From: Mesotaenium endlicherianum
Lineage: Eukaryota; Streptophyta; Zygnematophyceae; Zygnematales; Mesotaeniaceae
Reading direction: 5' to 3'
DNA length: 20,678 nucleotides
Assembly: GCA_009602735.1 (NCBI GenBank)
Contig: WELA01005988.1
Location: 1-20,678 of the forward strand
Shown here piece by piece: positions 8,347 to 15,958 of the stretch (its first letter is position 1; every line of letters starts with the position of its first letter). The position numbers were made by a program, and so were the translations under genes. The notes beneath the pieces were generated by a model. It was not told the DNA's origin. It worked only from the letters and a program-made list of their open reading frames with translations, and did no database searches.

Positions 8347-9761
8347 GGCTGGTCTTTTCTCTCGACCTTAGGCAGGTGCTTGACCGGACACTGTTCTCTG
8401 TAGTGGCCTTTCTGCTGACAATGGTAGCAAGTAGATTTTGCTGAGGCTGGTCTCGGCTTAGTCCTACCACCACCCCTTCCATAGCCACCTCGAGAGGGAC
8501 CACCTCTACCTCTAGACTGAATAGCATTGTACTCATACTCATATTCATCACCCTGATTATCCTCAGCCTGGTCTCCTTCAACTGCATTGTAGGAACCGTG
8601 GGGCTTTTTGACAATCTTAGACACCAAAGCGTTACTCTGGCGCTTGTGATTGAACTGCTGCTGATCCCAGGCGTCAGCATCCTGGATCAAGTCAGCCAGT
8701 TTCTCATACTTTTTCTCAGCAAAATGACCAGAGACCTCGGATTTCAAGCCATACCTGAAGTATGCTATCCTATATCGTTCTGGCAAATCGGGCTGCTTCA
8801 TCATGTTCTCTTGGAACTTTTGAGCAAACTCAGCAACTGAAGTGGTCTGCTTCAGTGTCAGGGAGATCATCGCATAGATAGCTTTCTCCTGCTGGTTGAT
8901 GACATCAAACTTCTCATGCAACTTCTCGACAAACTCTACCCACGTAGGGTCACCGAGTTGCCGAGCCTTACGCTCTTCTTTCCAGTAAAGCCACCAGTCT
9001 GCGGCACTGCCTTTCAGTAGCGCACCGGTGTGCCTGACCTTCTCGTAATCTTGCAGTTCTGGGTAGTTCTCCAGCCACTGCTCAACATCCGCGAGAAACT
9101 TGATCAGGTAATATTTTCTGTTTCCCTCAGGATCATAGTCCTGGGGAGGTTTCGGCTTGGGCTTACTAGGCCCTCTGCCACCACCACCAGTGGTTTGAGA
9201 CCCCAGTTGGTCTCTGTCCCAAAGTAGAGACATTATGATTCTTTTGTCCTCCTGTTGGGACTGATACATGGTCGCCATTTGCGACTGCATTTGAACAAAC
9301 AATGCTCCCAAGTCTACACTCTGGGGTGGTAGTCTAGCAAATGCAGCAGCAGCATTGGCATCTACTCGCTGAGTAGTGTCCTCAACGGTCCCTCTCGCTC
9401 CTGCAGCAGCAATTCCTGCCGCATTCAGCCGGTCACGTATTTGACCTAGGGGTACATTGAGTTGTACAGCAGGATGTGGGTTCAGATCATTGGCCCTGGA
9501 TTCCATAAGTTCTTCAACAGTGCGCTCGTCAGCTGGCTGTCCTTCCCTCTTTTTTGTATCTTCAGCAGCCTTTGCTAATTGTTCAGCTTCTAATCTGGCT
9601 CTCTCCTCCTCAGCTTGCTGTGCTGCGACTGCGGCAATAGCAGCTGCCTCATCTGCAGCCTCTCTAGCTACAGTATCTGCCACTGCTTCAGAATAGGTAC
9701 GGGTTCCCGCTACATGGCTTTCCGCCTGGTTTTCGACATTCTCGTTATGCTGGTTCTCCAT
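8322..9761 (-). CDS. gag: Gag of the minus-strand chromovirus
   Basis: 479 codons, intact. N-terminal third: Ala/Glu-rich, likely coiled coil (about residues 30-75, [12 protein letters not shown]). Middle (about 200-380): retrotransposon gag (capsid-type) domain with [23 protein letters not shown] and the FAQKFQENM region. C-terminus: Gly/Arg-rich [10 protein letters not shown] stretch, then one CCHC zinc knuckle, [14 protein letters not shown], for RNA packaging. It forms the particle. Compared with the copy at 13070 it lacks the first 13 residues: here a TGA stands just upstream, so ATG at 9761 is the first usable start. 17 residues differ in the first ~225 and none that I can find in the remaining ~254. 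Confidence 0.92.
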   Translation of the reverse strand: MENQHNENVENQAESHVAGTRTYSEAVADTVAREAADEAAAIAAVAAQQAEEERARLEAEQLAKAAEDTKKREGQPADERTVEELMESRANDLNPHPAVQLNVPLGQIRDRLNAAGIAAAGARGTVEDTTQRVDANAAAAFARLPPQSVDLGALFVQMQSQMATMYQSQQEDKRIIMSLLWDRDQLGSQTTGGGGRGPSKPKPKPPQDYDPEGNRKYYLIKFLADVEQWLENYPELQDYEKVRHTGALLKGSAADWWLYWKEERKARQLGDPTWVEFVEKLHEKFDVINQQEKAIYAMISLTLKQTTSVAEFAQKFQENMMKQPDLPERYRIAYFRYGLKSEVSGHFAEKKYEKLADLIQDADAWDQQQFNHKRQSNALVSKIVKKPHGSYNAVEGDQAEDNQGDEYEYEYNAIQSRGRGGPSRGGYGRGGGRTKPRPASAKSTCYHCQQKGHYREQCPVKHLPKVERKDQPLKDSNSQ

Positions 9762-9817
9762 GTTCCGGGAGTTGCTAGTTTGAGACCTTGTCCTTCACAA
9801 AGAAGACTATGATAACT

Positions 9818-9829
9818 GCTTCGATACCA
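9818..9829 (-). promoter_or_regulatory. Primer binding site, initiator tRNA-Met type
   Basis: On the minus strand TGGTATCGAAGC follows the LTR CA end after one G. The plant initiator tRNA-Met consensus is TGGTATCAGAGC, so two positions differ here. The other copy at 13037 differs at one position. Confidence 0.75.
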
Positions 9830-9830
9830 C

Positions 9831-10224
9831 TGAAATGAATCGACTTACCAAATAGGCGATTAATAATTAATATAGATCTTTATATCAGCAAGTAATCTTT
9901 ATGGTATTTTTCGTTAATTGGTTAAACGGCAAAGGACAACACACTAGCAGTGAATAATACTCGTAAGTCAAATGCGAGTTGACTAGCATCAATAATGCAA
10001 TCAGTAAATTCGTACATAAGCAAGGTTAGAAAACAGTGCGTATCAATGGCTTCTTGCCTTGGATTCAGGTTTCTCTCAGTAATCTGTACAAGAAAGTTGG
10101 CCTCGTTTCCGAATGCCGAACTCGAGAGCAATGCCTAGCATATGTACATGGAATGAGTTTACTGTTCAACGGCCCGTGCAATGGCACCGCCTACCCGGGA
10201 GTTAACCACGTTGGTAGGACCTCG
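9831..10224 (-). mobile_element. LTR-1 copy 4, 5' LTR, U3 missing
   Basis: The 3' part of the LTR (CATTTCA end at 9831) is next to the primer site, so this is the 5' LTR of the minus-strand element. Alignment with the other copies ends at CCTCG (10224); unrelated DNA follows. With U3 lost, this copy has no complete promoter. Confidence 0.88.
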
Positions 10225-11175
10225 TTGTTGGAAAAGCACGCAAGCGCGCACCATCGAAATCTCGAGGACTACAATACAGCTCACAAGGGTCCTATGCTCA
10301 CACATTCGCATGCACGGAGGCTTCAGGCCTCTTGTCAATTCATAACTTAAAGGCTTCGCTCGCGGGACACGCGAGTTGCTGAGGGATCCTAATGGCTTAC
10401 ATCGTCTAATTGTGTGCCTATATTATCTGGAGGACTTTTTGTGTCCAGCTCTAAGATTAGTCAAAGTTTCTTGCGTAAGGTTGCAGCAGCCAGCTTTCAT
10501 TCGCTGATTAAAAGTGTTGGTTGTAATTTTACATACCTTGTTTAGACGCACATGATTGTTAGCTGTATTGAGGGTACCAACATTGAAGGATAGCTTGCTA
10601 ATTTTGGTTGGTTAAAGTCGTTACTGTAGGATTTTTGCTTGCGCGTATCTGGTACCTGAGCTACACCTTAGTATAAGTTCAATAGCTGGTAAGAGAGTCT
10701 TGGGGAAAGAGCAAGCGTTGTTGCATAGCACATTCCTTGAGAGCCTGTCTTGACTCAAAGCAGTCACATTTACCAAGTTCAGGAGCCTGCCAATGCGACC
10801 GGCGGCCTGCTAGTGACCTCCCCAATTTGATTGTGTCGAGTGATCCACCAAATTAAGCGAATTAGGACTTTTCTCGTCAAGACGCCTCCGTTGCCGTTGA
10901 GTTTGCTTAATTTGGTTGAGTTTTGACAGTCGTCGCTTTTGATGTCTCGAGATCACTTAATGGACAAATTTCATGGTTTTGCATATAAGTCAATAGGATG
11001 TGTTTTAGCTACATTATGGTCATTTGATTGAAAGCACCTCTGCTATTCAGTTCTCTATTGTTGTGTATGTTATACATGCTTGTATGCCTAGTAGGCATGA
11101 GGTCATGAGTTTCTAAAGGAGAGACTCTAGTCCTCAAGTTCGTTTCTTTCTTGTACCTTGAGTTAGTGTGCGACT
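10225..11175. other. Stretch without recognisable gene, upstream of element 2 RT
   Basis: No coding similarity and no long open frame. It begins exactly where LTR copy 4 is broken off and runs to the element 2 RT. It may be flanking DNA or 5' parts of element 2 (leader, LTR), but I cannot find a matching LTR at the other end of element 2. One 12-bp inverted repeat and a 15-nt palindrome (ATGCCTA-G-TAGGCAT, near 11083) are the only structures seen. Confidence 0.4.
10847..10916. repeat. 12-bp perfect inverted repeat
   Basis: ACCAAATTAAGC at 10847-10858 and its exact reverse complement at 10905-10916, with 46 nt between. Function unknown. It could be a hairpin in an element leader or the ends of a small decayed insertion. 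Confidence 0.5.
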
Positions 11176-12305
11176 ATGCGAAGTAGTTATTATAACTACC
11201 AATTCGTGTCCAATGAGTGTGTACGCGACCTCGCGACCATTTGCGACTTTTTGAAAAGTCATGTGAACGCGAAAACGCCCATTTGGCGTGAGACGGTTCA
11301 TTGGAAACCGTCGAGAAAATCTCCAACATTGCTGGATGCACGGCGCAATGCCAGCTTTGCCAACGGCATGCACGATCTTGGGCGCTACACAGGCGACCCT
11401 ATGAGGATACCCCTCCAGACAGACGTGCCCATCTTCCATAAGCGCTACCGCTACAGCCGCTTTGAGGACGACCTGATCAGCACGCAGACAGGCAAGCTAG
11501 AGGAGTGTCAGCTCATTCGTGAGTCTGCCTCCACCTACGCTGCGCCCACAGTCATGCCAGCTAAGAAGGACGCCTCAGGCAACTGGTCTGAGAAGAGGAT
11601 GTGCGGTGACTATCGTAAGCTTAACGAGGTCACTGAGCAAGACAGATACCCTATGCCGACCCCTGACGAGATCTTTGACGACATCGGCGCTTGTACTTGG
11701 TTCTCGGTGCTGGATTTGAGGCAGGGCTTCAACCAGATACCCATTGCAGAGGAGGACCAGCATAAGACGGCTTTTTGGGGATCGCAGCGTTCTACGAGTG
11801 GAGGGTTATGCCCTTCGGCTTGAAGAACGCTCCTGCCACCTTCCAACGAGTCATGGATAAGGAGCTGGCAGGGCTCTCCTTTGCCCGGTGCTACATCGAT
11901 GACGTCCTCGTCTTCTGTGCGACGTTTGAGGAGCACGTGGCGCATATCACTGCAGTTCTGGACCGCGTGGAGGCCGTTGGGCTCAAGTGTCATCCAAGCA
12001 AGTGCACCTTTGGGACCCGAGAGGTGGAGTACCTCGGGCATCTTTTGTCTTCCAGTGGTTTGGCTCCTCAGCTGGCCAAGATCTTGGCCATCACAGGCAT
12101 CCCGCCGCTGACCAACCTCTCGCAGTTGAGGGCCTTCCTTGGCATTGCCAACTACTATCGCCGCTTTGTGCCGGGGTTCAGCGAGCTGGCCAAGCCGCTC
12201 AACGACTTGCTACACAAGGGCGTTGCCTACGTATAGGGACCAGAGCAGCAGGCAGCGTTTGACAAGCTCAAGGAGCTGTTGATGAGCTGCCCGAGGCAGC
12301 GCCAG
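11176..12305 (+). pseudogene. Element 2 (Ty3/gypsy) reverse transcriptase remnant
   Basis: Pre-RT and RT palm of a gypsy-type pol unlike the LTR-1 pol. Visible: MRIPLQTDVPIFHKRYRYS, KRMCGDYRKLN, VLDLRQGFNQIP (first catalytic Asp), HKTAF, MPFGLKNAPATFQ, catalytic YIDD (11892-11903) and FLGIANYYRRFV at the start of the RT-RNase H connection. A one-base frameshift lies in the T5G4 run at 11772-11780, and TAG at 12234 replaces a probable Trp codon. Gag and protease are not seen upstream. At 12305 the coding stops because LTR-1 copy 5 begins; RNase H is missing. Codons are GC-richer than those of the LTR-1 elements, which fits a separate family. Confidence 0.88.
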
Positions 12306-13035
12306 TGTAATGAATCAGTATATTAGTGGATATAATCTTCATTCAAATATAATAGTCAATTAAGTTCAGCCTGCTGAACTTTAAGTTAATAGTCAGTCTG
12401 CTGGACTTTACATAATTATCAGTTTAATGACTCAGCCGGAAGCAGCAGGCTGAAGTCCATATAAGTCAGCTTGCTGACCCATTCTTTGACAGCCAGCTGA
12501 CTTCCGTACTCGGTAGCAGCGAACTGCCTTGACTTACACCTAAGTACGATATGCTAGATGAATGGCCAGATGACATCCCTATGATGGATGGCTATTCGGG
12601 ATGATGGGAGATGGCGGTGGATTTGGTCAACCGAGGTCCTACCAACGTGGTTAACTCCCGGGTAGGCGGTGCCATCGCACTGACCGTTGAACAGTAAACT
12701 CATTCCATGTACATATGCTAGGCATTGCTCTCGAGTTCGGCATTCGGAAACGAGGCCAACTCTCTTGTACAGCTTACTGAGAGAGATCTGAATCCAAGGC
12801 GAGAAGCCATTGATACGCACTGTCTTCTAACCTTGCTTATGTATGAGTTTACTGATTTGCATTATTGATGCTAGTTTACTCGCATCTGACTTACGAGTAT
12901 TATTCACTGCTAGAGTATTGTCCTTTGCCGTTTAACCAATTAACGGAAATTGCCATCAAGATTACTTGCTGATATAAAGATCTTTATTAATTGTTAATCG
13001 CTTATTTGGTAAGTCGATTCATTTCANTCATTTCA
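12306..13035 (+). mobile_element. LTR-1 copy 5, complete, 5' LTR of the plus-strand fragment
   Basis: TGTAATG start at 12306, CATTTCA end at 13035. Length 730; removing an N plus duplicated TCATTTCA near the end (13027-13035) gives 721, matching copy 3 (720), so the duplication is probably an assembly seam. It contains two 26-bp units, the palindromic TCAGC/GCTGA array (about 12362-12505) and a TATAAA (12973-12978) inside the 14-bp palindrome ATAAAGATCTTTAT only about 60 nt from the LTR end. Confidence 0.9.
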
Positions 13036-13036
13036 G

Positions 13037-13048
13037 TGGTATCCGAGC
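13037..13048 (+). promoter_or_regulatory. Primer binding site, initiator tRNA-Met type
   Basis: TGGTATCCGAGC, one nucleotide after the LTR end, differs from the plant initiator tRNA-Met site TGGTATCAGAGC at one position. Gag starts 22 nt further on, so the leader is very short. Confidence 0.8.
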
Positions 13049-13069
13049 ACTTATTACAGTCTTCGGTGT

Positions 13070-14548
13070 ATGGTAAGGACAAGGTCTCAAACTAGCAACT
13101 CACGAGACATGGAGAACCAGGATAACGAGAATGTCGAAAACCAGGCGGAAAGCCATGTAGCGGGAAACCGTACCTATTCGGAAGCAGTAGCAGATACTGC
13201 AGCTAGGGAGGCTGCAGATGAGGCAGCTGCTATTGCCGCAGTCGCAGCACAGCAAGCTGAGGAGGAGAGAGCCAGGCTAGAAGCTGAACAAGTAGCAAAG
13301 GCCGCTGAAGATACAAAAAGGAGGGAAAGACAGCCAGCTGACGAGCGCACTGTCGAGGAACTCATGGCATCAAGGGCCAATGTTCTGAACCCACCTCCTG
13401 CTGTACAACTCAATGTACCCCTAGGTCAAATACGTGACCGGCTGAATGCGGCAGGAATTGCTGCTGCAGGAGCAAGAGGGATTGTTGAGGACACTACTCA
13501 GCGAGTAGATGCCAATGCTGCTGCTGCATTTGCTAATCTACCACCCCAAAGTGTAGACTTGGGAGCATTGTTCGTTCAGATGCAGTCGCAAATGGCGACC
13601 ATGTATCAGTCCCAGCAGGAGGACAAAAGAATCATAATGTCCCTACTGCGGGACAGAGACCAACTGGGGTCTCACACCACTAGTGGTGGTGGCCGAGGGC
13701 CTAGTAAGCCCAAGCCGAAATCTCCCCAGGACTATGATCCTGACGGAAACAAAAAATATTACCTGATCAAGTTTCTCGCGGATGTTGAGCAGTGGCTGGA
13801 GAACTACCCAGAACTGCAAGATTACGAGAAGGTCAGGCACACCGGTGCGCTACTGAAAGGCAGTGCCGCAGACTGGTGGCTTTACTGGAAGGAAGAGCGT
13901 AAGGCTCGGCAACTCGGTGACCCTACGTGGGTAGAGTTTGTCGAGAAGTTGCATGAGAAGTTTGATGTCATCAACCAGCAGGAGAAAGCTATCTATGCGA
14001 TGATCTCCCTGACACTGAAGCAGACCACTTCAGTTGCTGAGTTTGCTCAAAAGTTCCAAGAGAACATGATGAAGCAGCCTGATTTGCCAGAACGGTATAG
14101 GATAGCATACTTCAGGTATGGCTTGAAATCCGAGGTCTCTGGTCATTTTGCTGAGAAAAAGTATGAGAAACTGGCTGACTTGATCCAGGATGCTGACGCC
14201 TGGGATCAGCAGCAGTTCAATCACAAGCGCCAGAGTAACGCTTTGGTGTCTAAGATTGTCAAAAAGCCCCACGGTTCCTACAATGCAGTTGAAGGAGACC
14301 AGGCTGAGGATAATCAGGGTGATGAATATGAGTATGAGTACAATGCTATTCAGTCTAGAGGTAGAGGTGGTCCCTCTCGAGGTGGCTATGGAAGGGGTGG
14401 TGGTAGGACTAAGCCGAGACCAGCCTCAGCAAAATCTACTTGCTACCATTGTCAGCAGAAAGGCCACTACAGAGAACAGTGTCCGGTCAAGCACCTGCCT
14501 AAGGTCGAGAGAAAAGACCAGCCTTTAAAAGACAGCAACAGTCAGTAA
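13070..14548 (+). CDS. gag: Gag of the plus-strand LTR-1 fragment
   Basis: 492 codons, intact, ATG at 13070 (13 codons longer at the N-terminus than the minus-strand copy). Same layout: basic start MVRTRSQT, Ala/Glu coiled-coil segment, capsid-type gag domain (about residues 215-395), RGRGG-rich stretch and one CCHC knuckle ([14 protein letters not shown]) close to the end. The last codons contain the slippery heptamer; the zero frame stops at TAA 14546-14548. Downstream pol is truncated, so this copy could make Gag but not a functional Gag-Pol. The C-terminal ~254 residues are identical to the other copy while the N-terminal part is diverged. Confidence 0.93.
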   Translation: MVRTRSQTSNSRDMENQDNENVENQAESHVAGNRTYSEAVADTAAREAADEAAAIAAVAAQQAEEERARLEAEQVAKAAEDTKRRERQPADERTVEELMASRANVLNPPPAVQLNVPLGQIRDRLNAAGIAAAGARGIVEDTTQRVDANAAAAFANLPPQSVDLGALFVQMQSQMATMYQSQQEDKRIIMSLLRDRDQLGSHTTSGGGRGPSKPKPKSPQDYDPDGNKKYYLIKFLADVEQWLENYPELQDYEKVRHTGALLKGSAADWWLYWKEERKARQLGDPTWVEFVEKLHEKFDVINQQEKAIYAMISLTLKQTTSVAEFAQKFQENMMKQPDLPERYRIAYFRYGLKSEVSGHFAEKKYEKLADLIQDADAWDQQQFNHKRQSNALVSKIVKKPHGSYNAVEGDQAEDNQGDEYEYEYNAIQSRGRGGPSRGGYGRGGGRTKPRPASAKSTCYHCQQKGHYREQCPVKHLPKVERKDQPLKDSNSQ

Positions 14549-14565
14549 TCCAGTCTACTGACTGT
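14524..14565 (+). promoter_or_regulatory. Programmed -1 frameshift signal, gag to pol
   Basis: T-TTA-AAA at 14524-14530 in the gag frame, a 7-nt spacer, then the stem ACAGTCAGTA (14538-14547) pairing perfectly with TACTGACTGT (14556-14565) across an 8-nt loop. The gag stop lies inside the stem-loop. The -1 frame (AGA at 14530 onward) is open into the protease. Slippery site, spacer length and stem all fit the known pattern of ribosomal -1 frameshifting. Confidence 0.8.
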
Positions 14566-15018
14566 GAGGATGCTAGAGATAGTGAGTCGTCACTAGCTGC
14601 CCTCGTAGCAGGTATTATGGGTCCTGCTGAACTGGATTCACTATGCATGCCTGACAAACAGATAAAGGAGACCATCAGTAATATAGACGTCCAGAGAGTG
14701 CACACTCTGGATGCTCTTGTTCCACCTGATGTCCAACATTTCTTTGCTACGTCAGGAGAACAATGCGAAAGTCAGGAAAAGACAGTCCCCCCTATCCTAC
14801 TGCATTGCATGATTGCAGGTAGGAAGGTGAGGGCATTTGTTGACGGAGGGGCGTCACATACCTTTATCCACAAGGACTTAGTTAAGCGGCTAAGGCTGCC
14901 TACTGTCACCCAAGGAAATAGAAAAATATTCCTTGGAGATGCCTCAAGTATCCCGGGAGGAGTTATAACCAAGCCTATTGAGATCCAGTTAGGTTCTGGC
15001 ATTGCAGTTCTAACTGAA
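14530..15018 (+). pseudogene. Protease start of truncated LTR-1 pol
   Basis: Open in the -1 frame of gag; first ATG at 14617. Contains the retropepsin-like DGGAS (14842-14856) with HTFIHKDL after it. It matches the minus-strand pol with a single amino-acid change noticed (Ile for Val near 14981). The LTR-1 sequence ends at CTGAA (15018); the frame then runs for 24 codons into element 2 DNA in a wrong frame and stops at 15090. RT, RNase H and integrase are absent. Confidence 0.85.
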
Positions 15019-15943
15019 GCTTTGGCGGTTGCGCTGAGGTCCTCACCGACCAAGGCAAAGAGTTCCAGGGCAGCTTTCAAAAGCTGCTAGAGCGCTCGAT
15101 GATCGACCACCGCACCACCTCCCGCGACCATCCCTCGGCTAACGGCCTCGCAGAGCGCATGGTGCAGACCGTCAAGCTTGGGCTGCGAAAGTACTGCCTG
15201 GCCCACGACAGCACCCACTGGGATGACGCCCTCCCATGGTTGGCTATGGGATACAGGTTCATTAAGCAGGCCTCCTTGGCCTCGCATTCTCCCTACTTTC
15301 TTCTCTACGGCCGACAGCCGTCCTGCCCGCAGCAGCCAGGACCGTGGCCAAGAACGTTTTGGACTTGGACAGTCCCGAGACGTGGAGCGCTCTTATTGGG
15401 CAGCGTGCACAGCTCTTTCGACGCCTGATGCCCATGGCTATGGACAACCTCAGCATTGCTCAGCACCGCGACACACTGAGGTATGCCATGACCCGTGGAG
15501 GAGCCTATCGCCCGCGAGTGTTGCAGTTCTCCGCAGGTGACTTTGTGTACCTGCGACGCCTGACGAAGAACACCCTCGACACCAGCAGCTTGCCCGTTAT
15601 CCTACGCGTCAGGCGTGTCTTGGCGTCAGGAGTTCTGGAGCGGAAAGGCGCAGATGGCCGTCTTCACAAGGACCACACAAAAAATTGTGGACCATGCCAC
15701 CTTCCTAACCTTGACATGCAGGTTCGTCCCCGCGACGCGAGGCCGCCCAAGGACTGGGCGTGCCAGATCTGCCACAGCCCCGGCCAGGAGGCCAGAATGT
15801 TGCTCTGCGACAGCTGCAACCTCGGCTTCCACATCGGTTGCCTTGACCCGCCGCTGGCTCGCGTGCCAGCTGGCGACTGGGCCTGTAGCAACTGCACTGC
15901 TTTAGCTCTAGACAGCGATCACAGCCCATCAGCTGGCGGCTGA
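15019..15943 (+). pseudogene. Element 2 integrase core with C-terminal PHD finger
   Basis: The integrase is entered mid-core: AEVLTDQGKEFQG carries the second catalytic Asp, and HPSANGLAERMVQT the catalytic Glu. FLLYGR follows. A frameshift near 15325-15345 leads to the next frame, with QRAQLFRRLMP, IAQHRDTLRYA and a GDFVYLRR GPF/GPY-like beta barrel. After HTKNCGPCHLP comes a PHD finger (15761-15895): C-x2-C, 11 residues, C-x2-C, x4, H-x2-C, then Trp and C-x2-C. TGA at 15941. PHD fingers bind the histone H3 tail (known); here it occupies the place where chromoviruses carry a chromodomain, so integration targeting is the likely role (inference). The N-terminal zinc finger and first catalytic Asp are missing because of the nested fragment and deletion. 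Confidence 0.88.
15761..15895 (+). other. PHD zinc finger (C4HC3) at integrase C-terminus
   Basis: All eight ligands are present: CQIC, LLCDSC, GFHIGC and CSNC, with the conserved Trp two residues before the last Cys pair (DWAC). It is in frame with the integrase tail and is followed by only 16 more residues. Confidence 0.92.
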
Positions 15944-15945
15944 GA

Positions 15946-15958
15946 GCTGGGGGAGGAA
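15946..15958 (+). promoter_or_regulatory. Polypurine tract candidate of element 2
   Basis: GCTGGGGGAGGAA starts three bases after the pol stop, where a polypurine tract is expected. The following bases (TTAAAACATT) do not begin with TG and no matching 5' LTR is found in the window. The LTR boundary is therefore uncertain. Confidence 0.5.

Larger units (their letters stand above)
1732..10224 (-). mobile_element. LTR-1 Ty3/gypsy chromovirus with extra 3' ORF, degenerate
   Basis: About 8.5 kb. In transcription order (minus strand): partial 5' LTR (10224-9831), tRNA primer site (9829-9818), gag (9761-8322), -1 frameshift signal (8346-8305), protease-RT-RNase H-integrase-chromodomain (8340-4538), ORF3 (4189-2536), hairpin, polypurine tract and 3' LTR (2451-1732). 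The domain order PR-RT-RH-INT-chromodomain defines a chromovirus. Pol and ORF3 carry several stops and frameshifts, so this copy cannot be autonomous. The 5' LTR has lost its U3 at 10224, so no target duplication can be checked on that side. That ORF3 belongs to the unit is inferred from both ORF3 copies sharing the same downstream tract and LTR. Confidence 0.75.
12306..15018 (+). mobile_element. Truncated LTR-1 element nested in element 2
   Basis: 5' LTR, primer site, gag, frameshift signal and protease start, then a sharp end at 15018. It begins with an intact LTR terminus inside element 2 pol (RT side) and ends where element 2 integrase resumes. The right half of this element and the RNase H/integrase N-terminus of element 2 are both absent, as expected for an insertion followed by a deletion across its right end. 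The five bases before it (GCCAG) have no duplicate to test. Confidence 0.8.

Noticed and set aside
9457-9696. Ala/Ser-rich open frame antisense to gag (also at 13174-13413)
   Set aside because: It is a mirror of the Ala/Glu-rich coiled-coil codons of gag. Both copies follow from gag similarity.
10650-10661. Primer-site-like TGGTACCTGAGC as 5' end of element 2
   Set aside because: It has two mismatches to the initiator tRNA-Met site, no CA-ending LTR before it that matches anything downstream, and too little room for gag before the RT.
12554-12820. 88-residue open frame on the antisense strand of LTR-1, also open at 1937-2203, 10036 and 20225
   Set aside because: It starts at GTG, not ATG, runs opposite to the element and is explained by similarity of the LTR copies. 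The residues follow the DNA without any sign of coding constraint.
14538-14571. H-type pseudoknot: loop ATCC (14548-14551) with GGAT (14568-14571)
   Set aside because: The third loop would have only two nucleotides to cross a 10-bp stem, which is sterically implausible. A plain stem-loop is the better model.
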